In this document: in pieces, positions 34,428-46,770 of the stretch
Layout: each line of letters starts with the position of its first letter
Position numbering within the stretch: position 1 is the stretch's first letter
Assembly: GCA_963277665.1 (NCBI GenBank)
Contig: OY728159.1
Span: forward strand, 1,017,685,343 to 1,017,749,342
Source: Viscum album
Taxonomy: Eukaryota; Streptophyta; Magnoliopsida; Santalales; Viscaceae
DNA: 64,000 nucleotides
Direction of reading: 5' to 3'
Program-made: the position numbers and the translations under genes
The notes under the pieces: generated by a model
The model's input: only the letters and a program-made list of their open reading frames with translations
What the model was told of the DNA's origin: nothing
Database searches by the model: none

Positions 34428-35870
34428 CACCCTTTTTCACATTTAAAATCCCCAAAAATTATCCAAATCAACTTAACAAGGAATTTAAAATTGGAAAACC
34501 TCACACAATCATCTAATTCCACCCAAAAGGTTCAACAAACATTTCATCAAACACCTATGGCTAAAATACACTTGGGCATAAGATAAGATTTACGTAAAAA
34601 CCTATTTTTAGTAAAATATACCAACAATAAAATTATACCACTGATGAAATATAATTAAAATAATGGTAAAGATATGTTTTAAAAAATAATTAAAAAAACT
34701 CAATCATCAAATGGAGTGAAATTGAAAATAATGTCATTGAACACCTACCTCAACATGTGCGAACGCGACACCGCTTCAGCGGAAGGAAGAATTGTGCCTC
34801 GCCGTCCCTTCACACATAGTAGAAATTAAGAAAAACACACAAAAATACCACATGATTAGGGTTTTTACAAATTGAATAAAAACTCTCCCAAAATTTAAAT
34901 AATATTATACCGAAGGAGGAGCGTGTTGGCAATGGAGGCACAAAAAGAATAGGTCATTGGACAGGAGGGGGGGGTCACGTCGGTAGACAAATGCCTATAA
35001 AGGAGGATCATGACATAAATAGGAGGTCATGAATAAGGGTTCACGTTGGAAAGGTCGAGATGCTGGGAGCGAGGTAGCGTAGGAACATAGAGGTTGTGCC
35101 GTTGGGAGAAGGAGGTGCGACTGTCTAGACTGCCAGTGAAGAAGGGATGCACTGAGAGGGCAGCTGGCTATTGAGGGAGAGGGGGGATTCAGGTTAGGGC
35201 ATGTAGAGAAAATTAGTGGGGAGGAGGGATGTGCTATGAATCTGGTGGTGCGAGGTTACCTTTTTTTAAATAATAATAAAAAAAATTAAATCTAAATATA
35301 ATCTTAATGATACTAATTTTACTCTTAATGATAATATTAATAATAATCATAACAATATTATTAATTTTCTTAATAATAATAATTATAATAATATTAACAC
35401 AACAAATAATAAAAATGATAATAATAATTTCATTCATTTAATTATAAATTATAAAAAAATTCATAATAATTTTATCATAAAAATATTGAAAACGTCTTTA
35501 ACAACCATTTAATAATAAAAATATTAACAATAATTTTTAATAATAAATGTAATAGTAATATTTACAATAATAATATATTTATTATATACACAATAATAAT
35601 ATCATTATTACGTCATGAACATTTACCCAATTTTATTTTTAATTTTTTTATTTATTTTAATCATTAAGAAACTACAAGGGCACCTGGGCTAACCACGCGG
35701 TTACCACAAATGGTGCAGTGCTCACACACCAGTCTGAAACTCACCAAACTAATCAAACATCAAAACATTAAAACATATTTTAAACTAATACCTTGACGAG
35801 GCTAACCGAATCAAAGAAATAATAATACAAAATAATTTTAAAAGTTTGGGGTGTGACCCCGTTCGTTCCA

Positions 35871-38800
35871 AAACAATGATAACCAAGCCTTGGAGATATT
35901 CTGAATAACACATGATCTATTAAATTGAATGAAAATGATTGTCATTGATGATCCACATATCATTTTTGAGGACTCTGATCCGTCTCCATCATCTTCAAAG
36001 CCAATTGAAACTTATCAATAGATTCTTGAACAAGTCTTTGTCTAACCCATTAAGTGTTGCATGTTTCCACCCAAAAAAGTGGTCAACTAAATGGATTCCC
36101 ATAATATGATTTATGATTATCCATATTTATAGACACCTGATAAAGTTTTTTATATTAAAAATACACTAATGGTATGTTATCCTCCCACAAGCCACCAAAA
36201 TTCACTACACAATCCCTAAGCATGTCTTCCAAAATTTTTATCATCCTTTAATATTTTACATCCATTGGAGGATGATATGCTATGTTCATTGTCAACTATA
36301 TCCCAAGGTAATTCACTATTGATTTTAAGAAAATGAAATGTAATCCTTGGATCTCGGTATGATACTATCAAAACTGGTATTCTATTCTTTTTTTCTCTTC
36401 TATGATATAGATTTTTTATAATTCTTTTACCATATGTGATTCATGAATAGCGATGAAATGGACCAAATTTTTGAGCCTATCACCTATCAACCATATAGAA
36501 TCGCATTTCGGAACCATACTTTGTAGAAATCGTACAAAATCCATAGCAATATTTTTCCATTTTCATAAGGGAATTGGTAAGGATTTCAATATAACCAATG
36601 GTCACTGGTGCTCTACTATTACCTACTAGTTGGTGAGGAAACACAATACAAGCTCAATCAATTCCCTTTTCATTCCATCCCACCAAAATTATGATTTCAA
36701 TGCCTTATACATATTTTATATTCAAGGATTAACATCCCATCTCAAATGGTGTTATGCATGAAAGATTTTTTCTCGAAAATCCATAGGCATGACCATCTAA
36801 TCTCAAAAACACAATATTGATCCTCTTTTAAGCTTTAATCCCTCAATTTTCTCCCCACTATTGAGTTTTTATCTTATAGAAACACATTCATAAGTATATT
36901 TTTATGATAGTTTAACCTTTTCAACCATATCAGGACTAAAACAAACCAAATAGAAAATAATAACACTACCTTGGTCTTCAAAATCCATGTGCGTGTCACT
37001 TATAACCAACATCATGTACCACTGACTTGAAGCTTCTTTTTTCCATCTGATTATATGAAATCCTACTTAATGCATCCACCACTGTGTTTCCTTTACCCAG
37101 TGTATACATGAAGTCAAATTCAAACATTTAGAGATACTTCATCCACCTTCTTTGTCATAGATATAAATCTCTTTTAACTAATATATCTTTTGAGCTCTTA
37201 TGATTTGAAAAAAATATACATTTCTCACCAAAATAGTAATGAAACCAAGTATTCAATACATAAACTACAATGACTAATTACAAATAATGTGTTAGGTAGT
37301 TTTTATCACGAAACCATAAATTATATGTTCCATAAGCAATAAAATTATCTCCCTAAATAAGAACAAAACACAACCGATATCTCAAAGCATCACAATCCAC
37401 CTCATAGCCTTTTCCATTTTCTAGAAATATTAAGAATGGTTCTAATGTAAGTAGAACAATAAGATCACTAAATGATTTTGAAATTACTCATTCCATTGTA
37501 ATGGAATACTATTCTTTGTAAAATTATTCATTAATGAAGCTAGTCATGAAAAGTCACAAATGAAGAATCCATAATAACTATCTTGGATAAGTAAAATTCC
37601 TATCTAAATAAATTCATTGGTGGTTGGAAATATTTGACCACCTCTATCCTCTATGTATCTAGAGAAACACTTTTTTCAAAGACTACAAGACCAAGGAAAC
37701 AAACCCCTTTATTCCAAAAATAACAATTTGAAATCCAGGAATTTAGATGATGATCCTAAAATATACCCAACACTATATCTAAGTGTTTTTCATGCTCACC
37801 CTTTATCCTAAAATATACCAGTATGTCATTCACAAACACCACAAAAGAGAATCTGGATACCTTTGGAATATCCAATTAATCAATTCTATAATGAAAGTTG
37901 ATGCATTTATAATTCTGAAAGGCATAAACCAAAACCCGTAATGACCATATCTTCTACTAAATGAAGTATTTTGAATATTCTCTTTTCGAACCCAGAACTG
38001 GTGATATCCTGAATACCAGTCAATTTTAGAGAATTAGTGGGCTCCCCTCAATTGGTCTAACAAATCATCAATGCACTGAAGAGAATAATAATTATTTTTC
38101 ATAACATGGTTATACTAATGATAATCTAAAAAAAGAAAATTATCTCCTTCCTCCTTTTTCACAAAAAAAGTGGTACTGCACACTAAGACTTACTAGGTTG
38201 AATGAAACCATTTCATTCAAGATCATAAAATTGGACATTCAATTACCTTAATTCTATTGGTTTCATATGATAATATGGAAGTGATATAGGGATTGTACTT
38301 GGTAATAGATCAATCATCAACTACACTTATTTTATTGGTGGATTCCCTAACAAATTATTTTGAAAACAATAGATAATTAATAAAAAATTATTGGAAAAAT
38401 TCTATTCTTGATCATATCCACCACTACCAAGGTCAATGCTACCAACTGTTATGAGATAGTTCCAACTGATGGTTCCAATAATCTTGTTTTAGTTTCTTCC
38501 ACATTTTTATCTCCCCTAAAGGGATTCTTGATGTCATCATCTGTAATAAAACTAACCCTTCATGTAAAATAGTCGATGTGGTCTTTGAACATTGATAACC
38601 AATCCATAACTAGGATTGTGTCATAGATATATATCTAAATCATAGTGAAATCCAAAATCAATTCATCCCAATTAAAATTTATAGAAAATTATTTTCACAT
38701 AAAGTATCTACATTCTCTTTGTCTAATAAGATTTTGATGTTTCGAAATAGAAGGCGTAATATCTATATGAAATCTATGAATATAAAAAACATGAGAATCC

Positions 38801-40489
38801 ATAAGAGAATGGGATGCACTTGTGTTAAAAAATATTTCATAAGGGTATAATTCCAAATAATTAATCCTCTCACTACCGAAGTTATATATTGATCATCTAA
38901 AATCATTTTCTTACCTTTATACAATTTCATACTCACTAAACTTTGGTCTTTATTACCCTGTTGAGAGTTTAGTGGTTAAGGAGTCATGGTATTCCACGAA
39001 TCACCATGGATTCCTCGGTTCTACTAATGATAAATATTATTCTGTCCTCGTCCTATTGAAGAATAAAACGTCTATGAAACATGATATGTGTCCCTTCTAC
39101 CTGACCTTAGTGTATTGTGACAATATCGCTAATGGTGTCCCATATTGTTATAGTTGTGTCATACTCTATGTGATCCCGTATAATGTTTCTTCATATGCTG
39201 CAAAGAACCACATTGAAAACATCTTGACATACTCTTTGGTTTTGGAGGAAGATTCAATGATCTCCCTATATAGTTATAAGTAATAACACTACCAAGGAAA
39301 TAGGTGTTCCCCATAAACTTATTCCTAGAATTAGAGTTCCCACCACTTCCCATAGGCATCAACATTCATTTTCCACTTATAGTAACTAAAATGGCTATTT
39401 CTTCCATCGTTTCCCTATTGAACATATCCTTATAATTTGATTAAGAAATCATGACAATATTTTATAGAATATCAGGAGTCAAATCCAATTCAAATATTTG
39501 GGACTTTAAGGACACACTTTCATCAAATTCAGGTGAAAAGTAGACTAAATTCCTAAATTTAGACTCATACTTTTTCACTATGAGGTTCCCCTACTTCAAA
39601 CTGAATAAATTCATCATCTTCACAATTCTGAACATGTGATGACATAATTTTTTTGACCAATTATTAAAAATCCTCCCATTAAATGCCTTGGTCCAATTTA
39701 TCATAAACTTAAAAATCCCACCACTATAATGGTAGATCCCCCAGCATGTAAATTTCCCACTTGACATTATACTCAATAAGTATTCCAAGGAAATCAAAGA
39801 TTATATTCATTCTATTCAGACATACTTCTACTATTTCTATTTCCAAATCACCCTGAATGATGGGTGGACCCTATTTTTGGAATAGCAAATAATGATTCAA
39901 CTGCCTTGGTTCATCCATTTTATTCCCTTTATCCACAAAATAAAATTTATAGACAGTTCTCTAAACCATCTATTGGTACACCTGTGACTTAGGTGCAACC
40001 CCATTATTAGAAGTCTCTTATGGTTAGTTCCTATGAAACCCACCCAATTATATTTTCTATAACCAAATAATGTAATTTAGTCTCACTCTCTAGAAACTGA
40101 AGGATTATAAATTTCAAATTTACCTCTTTACACATATAAACAAAAGGCTTTCCAAAATTCAAAAATTGTAGTTTTCAAACCAATTATAAATATTCCACCA
40201 TGCTTTTTAAAAATCAAACCATTTTCAACTATTTTAAAAAATAAACACTTTTTCACTGTACCATAAATCATTACTCAAAATGATTATTCTTTCCTAATGT
40301 TGAGTCAATTATATAAATTCATTTCATGATCTTTTCATTAGGTAAACCCATGATGATGAAGTTAAAAATCCTAGAAGTATCTCAAAATTCTCATTTACCC
40401 AAAAATACTTCGTTACTTTAACTTTAACAAAAATAGGTTGTCAATGACTATTTAAGCTCTACATTTCAAGTTCCAATGATCCTAATCCA
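35871..40489 (-). pseudogene. Decayed gag-pol of element D (minus strand)
   Basis: In minus-strand order from the right, a gag zinc-knuckle trace CFQCGSLQHMKKHY lies near 39170-39260. A protease trace (NTSASHS) lies near 38800. Reverse transcriptase lies at about 38250-37780, with DDLLDQLRGAH, FSKID and YGHYGFWFMPF, but its catalytic pair is not intact. RNase H ends at about 37130-37060 with GKGNTVVDALSR. Integrase lies at about 36600-36430 with WKNIAMDFV, matching WQNISMDFV of element C. The integrase end runs on to 35871 and, beyond inserted LTR E, to 28066. Frameshifts and stops are frequent. The domain order shows a Ty3/Gypsy chromovirus-like element. The frame at 38972-39283 on the other strand is not supported. 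Confidence 0.7.
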
Positions 40490-40498
40490 TGATACCAA
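40490..40498 (-). other. Primer-binding site of element D (tRNA-Met type)
   Basis: TGATACCAA on the plus strand is TTGGTATCA on the minus strand, the same core as in A and C. It marks where the right-hand LTR of D begins. Confidence 0.6.
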
Positions 40499-40565
40499 CC
40501 CAACTCTAGGATTAAAATGAAATATTTTAAACTCTAGGACCAAACAAACTAATACATTATATAAT

Positions 40566-40570
40566 GTCTC
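40566..40570 (+). other. Target-site duplication GTCTC, left copy (solo LTR G)
   Basis: GTCTC directly before TGTAACACCC, repeated exactly at 44781-44785. Confidence 0.88.
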
Positions 40571-42411
40571 TGTAACACCCTGAGATTTTATGAAAAATAT
40601 TCTTTTTAATTTCATTAATGTCTTGTGTTGTACATTACACCAAAAGAAGCTTGCAAAACACGCATCCTTGACTTGCCTTGCATTAAACTCAAGCACGACC
40701 TTCCGCAATAGCGTGTGTTGTACGCAATACCGAGTTTCGCTAAACAATGATATGCTATTAAAATATTATTAAAACTAGCCGTTATGAATAGTAATAACCA
40801 CTTTTTGAAATTTTGTAAATTTTATTTCTCAAAATGGACTTCATTTTTGGATTCGGAATATCGAAATTATCTTAGGGTGAAATTTTGGTACTTTTCAGAT
40901 AACTTTCATTTTCTGATGAATAGTGAAAATTACTAAATTTTAATTAAAAAGAACCTTTTTAATCGAAATATTTAATAGTGATAAATTATTAATTTGAGTG
41001 GTTTTAAAGTATATTTAGAATATATTTTTACAATTTAATACAATGTTGGTCATTGGATGTAATTTCACATTTAAACCAGACATAAACAAATGTCAATCTT
41101 TTGATAGTTATTATTTCTTAAAAACACGCTATTTGTTTTGACGGCGGGAATTAATTTTTAAATTAATTAATGCAACTGATATGTTTTGAATTTGGTAAAA
41201 TAGAAATCATTTTAGAATTCATAATATCAAATATAGCTTAGGCCTAATTTTTGGTATTTTTCTGGAAACATTCATTTTTTGATGAATAGTGAAACCACTA
41301 AGTGGTAGTTAAAAAAAATGAATTTTTCATAAAACTTAATTTTACCGCTTCTGTGAGTGGAATTTCATAAATTCGAGAGACACGGTTGATGTCAGTAAGT
41401 AAAATGTGGTTCAATGAGATGAAAATAATTTTTGGTGAATAGTAACTTTTTACTTTTTTTACCACGGTTAAAAGTAAATAGGGTAATTAAGGGTAAAAAT
41501 GATATTATTATTACCCTAACACATGTCCTAATTCTATTGGATAAGTGTAATTCGACCAAAAACAACCTTAGGAATAAAATATGACCATTTAGGCCCACTT
41601 GGATTAGATTAGGACATTTATTATTATTTAATTCAAAGAAGAGTTAAAAGAGTTAAAATCAAAGTTTATTTACGACAACATTTTTAATATAGGTTTATAT
41701 ATAAGATAAATTAGATTGTAAAAATTAATTAGAAATATAATAAGATTTCCTACATAATGATATTTTATTTATAATTTTTAGACATTATATAAATTAATTT
41801 ATTTATGACACAATGATGATGCAGTAATTACCATAATAGTGAAAAATTAGAATAATTGATATTATAAAAACCCAAATAAATATAATTTGAGACTTTTTAA
41901 GAATTACAGTAATTTTATAGATTAATATGACATTTTAGTATTGATTTAATTAACTTTTTTCGAACTAATCATTCTGTTATGATTTTTACAAAAATTAATT
42001 ACTAAATAGTGTCAAAATTGACATAAAATAGTTTTTAAAACAAATATTATATTAGTAATTGTTATTTTATTCCTAAAAATCTAAGTTTCGGCCAAATAAC
42101 TTAGATAAGGTTATATATATTGATAATAAACAACTTGGGGTTTGTTTGGCTTGATATAGTAAGTTTATTAACCTTATAGTATAAGAACACAAGAAGACAC
42201 GGTAAAAGTAAAATTATTTAACTTAATGTTAAATCTAAATGATAAGGTTAAAATAGGAACATAAAATTGTCTAAATTCTATTGGATGAGAGGATTTAGAT
42301 CCATCCCCACCTTATTTTAGAAATAAATCAATTTTGATCTATTTAAAACCGAATTTGGCTTTATAATAAAATAATATTTTTAGTTATTCCAAAGGTGCCC
42401 CTCTCCTCCCT

Positions 42412-42418
42412 TATAAAA
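42412..42418 (+). promoter_or_regulatory. TATA box of solo LTR G
   Basis: TATAAAA in CCCTTATAAAAGGGCACC, followed by a CT-rich start region. The same surroundings are seen in both element C LTRs. Confidence 0.75.
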
Positions 42419-42753
42419 GGGCACCCCCTCCCTCTCTTCCTCACACCACATTGAGCCTTCAAGCTCGGCCCAACCCTGCCAAATTCTCTTCTCCACTTCC
42501 CTAGAAACATCATAGAGGTTCTGGTCTTCCTCAAAGACCAATTTTAGTGCCCTAAAAGGAGATCTCAAAGAGGTGCTTCAAAGAAGAGGTAATGTCCGTT
42601 ACCGATTCTTTCAACTTTCTTTCTTCTTCCACTTCTTCTTCTTAGGTTGTTTCATTATGAAGTGATAACATCAGTATCAATAATATACTGATATGTTATT
42701 ATAAGTATGAAACAAACCTATTTCACCATCTATCCATCCTACGAAAAATGAAA

Positions 42754-42800
42754 TCATCGCACTTGCGTACATACGGAATACCGTCTCCACACCGTGGTGA
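42754..42800 (+). other. Stem-loop module 1, solo LTR G
   Basis: TCATCGC (42754-42760) pairs with GTGGTGA (42794-42800) over seven positions with two G-T wobbles. The inner hairpin is ACGG-aata-CCGT. It lies in putative intron 1. Confidence 0.5.
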
Positions 42801-42938
42801 AATCTATTTTCCACCACCACCTTACTTGGATGGGTATAATGGTGTAAATAATAACTATATATGATTATTTTAAAGTGATATTTATTCTGAAATAGTGTAC
42901 ATACACTCCAATACAGTCCCACGATCATGAGAACGATA

Positions 42939-42985
42939 TCATCGCTCGTGCGTACGTACGGACTACCGTCTCCACGACGCGATGA
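42939..42985 (+). other. Stem-loop module 2, solo LTR G
   Basis: TCATCGCTCGTG (42939-42950) pairs with CACGA-c-GCGATGA (42973-42985): twelve pairs and one bulged C. Inside are the palindrome CGTACGTACG and the hairpin ACGG-acta-CCGT. It is the strongest copy in the window. Confidence 0.7.
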
Positions 42986-43143
42986 GATTCATTCTCCACA
43001 TTAACCATTCATGAATGATTATAAAGTATATATATAATAAGTAATCATGAAATATATGACATAATAATGATACTAGATTTATGTGTATATATATGTATGT
43101 CATCTACTTAATTCTATTCAACTCAATAAGGAAAAGAAAACAG

Positions 43144-43181
43144 CGTTCATGCGTACGTACGGCCTACCGTCTCCATGAACG
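43144..43181 (+). other. Stem-loop module 3, solo LTR G
   Basis: CGTTCATG (43144-43151) pairs perfectly with CATGAACG (43174-43181) around CGTACGTACG and ACGG-ccta-CCGT. It is nearly identical to module 3 of element C although the surrounding LTR has diverged. Confidence 0.7.
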
Positions 43182-43473
43182 GTGTATTTCTTTCCATTTA
43201 ATGATTTATTATATATATGTATATTCTGAATATATATTATATATAAATCATGTTTTATATTCAATAATTAAGTAATCATGATCTAAGTAATCATATGAAT
43301 AATTACAAGTCAAAACACGGATGACAAATGAAACAATTTTACCCAAAACGCTCTTTAACATGGAATTTACAAAAGAACGGGTAATATAAAGTCATAAGTG
43401 AACCATATATGACATCATAACAATGAGTATGATTATTTAATAAGTAAATGACATTATTTAAATCATTTTATAG

Positions 43474-43509
43474 AAGGTTCGGACACATACGAAGCAAATC
43501 AGACAAAAG
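43474..43509 (+). other. 36-nt micro-exon-like block, solo LTR G
   Basis: It is bounded by TTTTATAG and GTAAGGGAAA. It has the same length as the blocks in both C LTRs, while its sequence is only partly similar. Confidence 0.5.
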
Positions 43510-43691
43510 GTAAGGGAAATATCACAACCTCATTTTTATCCGAGATTGTTTATACTTTAGTATTTACTGGGGTGTATTTTATCATCCACATCCATGTTTC
43601 CTCAATATGTAATATTATTTCCAACCACCTAAAATTGTTTAAATCCAATTTTACCCTTCGGTAAGGTTTTAGTAAAGGATATGAAAGGAAT

Positions 43692-43739
43692 CTTTTGTCG
43701 TTTTTCGTACGAGGTACTTTTTTACTTTTCCGACAAAAG
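43692..43739 (+). other. Stem-loop module 4, solo LTR G
   Basis: CTTTTGTCG (43692-43700) pairs perfectly with CGACAAAAG (43731-43739). The loop has two GTAC copies. It lies in putative intron 2, about 180 bp after the donor. Confidence 0.55.
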
Positions 43740-44780
43740 TACGAGAAGAATGTTTTTTTAACTTATACGGCATGAATGGATTTTTAAAACATTATTTCCA
43801 AGAAGCTTCCTTTCCATGTTTTAAAGTTTATTTTTAATCAAATTCTTTTTGTTTAATATTGTTTGACATGTTAATAATGGAAAAAATGTTTTTGAAGTAG
43901 AAAGGATATTTTCCTCAAGAATTGAGTTCAAGTGTTCTATCAAAATTATTTTCCATCTAAGATAATAAAGGGTTATGTTTCTATCCTTATTATTACATGG
44001 ATTTGATTATGTTGTGATGGAAATATTTTTATGAATTCCTTTATCCTATATGAATTGTTTTATGATGTCATGATGTTTAAGATTCCCATTTTTATTACAT
44101 GAGTTATGCTATGATGTATGGTTTATGATTTTGTGGCACACATAAGAATGGTGTCATTATGAGATGGGTGGGACCTATATCTCCCTCCAATGCATTGGGT
44201 AAAGATTTTATATCTCATGAGATAGACATGGCTGGAACGGTAGGTTATACCGGTTCAGTGAAACAGGACTGAAACGAGGAGTGAACTCGGTTCAGAAAGG
44301 GAGTTTGTCCACTAAGATAGTCTTGGCAATGAGTCTTGACTAATAAGAAATGATTCTCTATGATTATGTGTGTATGCCAAGAAGTTTCATGTTTTAAGTT
44401 ATGATTATTGGGATTACATTTCACTACTATGATTTATCCCATGTTATGAAATTATGATCTCTTTTGCAGGTTAAGATTTCCAAAAGATATGTTCTTATGA
44501 ATATAACGTGATTGATATTTCTTTTGTTTACGATTACTGAGCATTTGAGCTCACCCTTTTATGTTTTATTTTCCCCAGGACATAAATAAATGATTTAGGT
44601 TTAAAAAAAAGAAGATCTTTATGGGAGATGTTGAAGATCTTTCACCACAATTAGAAGATTACGTTCCGAGTTTCCAAAGACACTAAACTATTACGGTCCT
44701 TGTGTGTGTGTTTTTGTTAATAATAAGTATTCCGAAAAAGAAATGTAATGTCCTTGTACGTCAAGATTTGGGTCTCTACA

Positions 44781-44785
44781 GTCTC
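44781..44785 (+). other. Target-site duplication GTCTC, right copy (solo LTR G)
   Basis: Perfect copy of 40566-40570. Confidence 0.88.
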
Positions 44786-46770
44786 ACCCCTCACCCATTG
44801 GATTAGGAAGAGGAAGAGGGTGTTACTAGAATTAGGGGACATCCCCAAGTCACCAAAGGCTGCAAATAAATTCCTAGGGATTCATAAAAAAATTGGGGGA
44901 TGATATTCCATTTGAAAATAAACAAATGTACCTAGATAACCATAACAAAAAAACAACTCTATGATGCACGATTATAATGTAATACAACTAAAAAACAAGA
45001 AATACAAACCAAATTATATTAGAGTAAATAGGGAAAACCAAAACCAATAAAACTAAAAGAAACCAAATACATAAGATCACCATATTCCAATGTGATCCAA
45101 TATCCAACTCAACAATATATTCCCATTTTATCAATATGCATCACTAAAAAATAGTGATACCTTGACATTTCCTACGCCTTGATATATCACATATGAAAGC
45201 ACACCAATGTTCCTAATTAGGGGGTTATTATTACCCCCAATGTCTTCATAACTAACTCCTCAGGAATAAACCATGTTAGAACATGTCTAAAATAGTTTTA
45301 AAATATTTAAATTAGTTTATATCAAACAAACTGTTTCCAAACCAAAATAATTTTCTAAACCAAAATAGTTTTATAAAGAAAAACATTTACTCAACCAAAA
45401 TTGTTTTTCCATGGAAAGAAACCAATCAAGTCTATAAAACCATTTCCCAATTTTACATTTTTTCATACTCATCACACGAACTCCACAAAACCACACAATC
45501 ATTCAGAGGTGATCATTCCACACTCATGAGAGGTAACTCATCCATCCACCAAGTATTCACTATGTTTCCTATATCCTTGTGCCTAATTGAACATTCCCCT
45601 TATCCAGAGTCACGTCTCTTGTACCCCAATGGTACATGCCACTTATTCAGGATCACATCAAAATAATTATCTTTAAACAACAAGGTATTCCAAAACATAT
45701 TACTATTCATTTAAATAAAATATTTATTTTATATAAAACAATTCAGTAACCATTTTACATTAATTTAAAAGAATGAAATAATTTTAAAATCACCATTTTA
45801 AAATCATGAACCAATACACTTTCCACAAGACCATCCAATTTAACAATTTCACAAAACCATCACTATAGAGATTTTTCATCTAGAATTTCACAAAAATTTT
45901 ACAATTAAATTCAAGTAATTTAGTAAATTTTATATAAAGCCTTTTATTAATAACTAATAGGTGTTGATAGTGAAGCTGTCTACCTCAAAATTATTGGAGA
46001 AACTAATTAATGACACAAAAATACAAAACAGTTCCCAAAAAATGCGATTAAAATCCTTATAAAATTCAACCTTCAATAAAAACAAAAATTACTCATAATT
46101 ATTGGAATTAAAAAACATAAATCTACCCCCAACATAATATATTTATGAATCTAAGATAGGTAAGAAGAAAACTAAAGAAAATGATGAAGAACAGTCACTT
46201 GCCAACAAATAGGGCCTCCAAAGCACCTAGATTCACATTAGAATCACTTGTGGATCAATTGTAATGGTATATATATATCCTAAGGATGAATTTTATTTCA
46301 GATCATGAACTGTTAATGTGAAAAAAGAGGTTTATAGTCTAAACTAATTGAGATCCACAAAATCTAGATCTAATTTTTGATGGTGCATGGTTAGGGTGTG
46401 TAGTTTGGAAAACTGTGCACTAACAATGGACTTTCCACTACCTTTAAAAAACCTATCATTATAGGATCACATGGTCTTATGAATCATCTATAAACAAAAT
46501 TAACCCCTTTGTCTAAAATTTCATGGTTTCCCCTAGGTGGCTTTACATTTTGGACAAATAGTTCTACTAACTAGTTCCCACTATTTCAATTGCACAGTTT
46601 CCTAGGATGTAGTGTAAAATTTCTACTAATCATTCCCAAAAAATTAAAATCTAGAAAAGCCCCCATAAAATTACTAGAACTCCAATGAATCTCTTAAAAC
46701 ATAACCCAATTAATTTATATACATAAAATACAAAAATAAATAGTCATGTATCTGAAACCGAGGTGCTACG

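Larger units (their letters stand above)
28476..35870 (-). repeat. Element E: old LTR (probably solo) on the minus strand, split by F
   Basis: Removing nested F leaves about 3.4 kb that runs antiparallel to F. Its left end TTTCATGAACC matches the reverse of the F end (GGTTCGTGACA), and its right end CGTTCGTTCCA matches the reverse of the F start (TGTAACGAACC). The AAT-rich tract at 35250-35600 and the purine-rich stretch at 34900-35240 match the (ATA)n and CT-rich stretch of F at 30922-31260. The short frames at 28438, 28450 and 30032 are LTR leader sequence, not genes. No clear target duplication is left, and no interior or second LTR is seen. Confidence 0.65.
40571..44780 (+). repeat. Solo LTR G (4210 bp)
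   Basis: It starts TGTAACACCCTGAG and ends GGTCTCTACA, with a perfect 5-bp duplication GTCTC on both sides and no interior. The first kilobase is related to the element C LTR (shared blocks near 41100-41300 and 13920-14110). It holds a TATA box at 42412, donor-like AAGAG|GTAATG at 42589, acceptor-like TTTTATAG ending at 43473, a 36-nt block, donor AAAG|GTAAGGG at 43510, acceptors ending at 44469 (TTTTGCAG) and 44578 (TTTCCCCAG), and four stem-loop modules. It sits inside the right LTR of D. Confidence 0.9.
40499..46770 (-). repeat. Right-hand LTR of element D (minus strand), split by solo LTR G
   Basis: It consists of 40499-40570 plus 44786-46770, about 2.06 kb without G and one target copy. 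The right end reads GAAACCGAGGTGCTACG, matching AACTGGGGGTTCTACA of the left LTR. On its left is a primer site (so it acts as the 5' LTR of D), but on its right another integrase tail begins (so it also acts as the 3' LTR of a further copy). No gene is seen inside. Confidence 0.65.

Noticed and set aside
38972..39283. 103-codon plus-strand frame
   Set aside because: The minus strand here carries the gag zinc-knuckle trace of element D, so the plus frame is a shadow.
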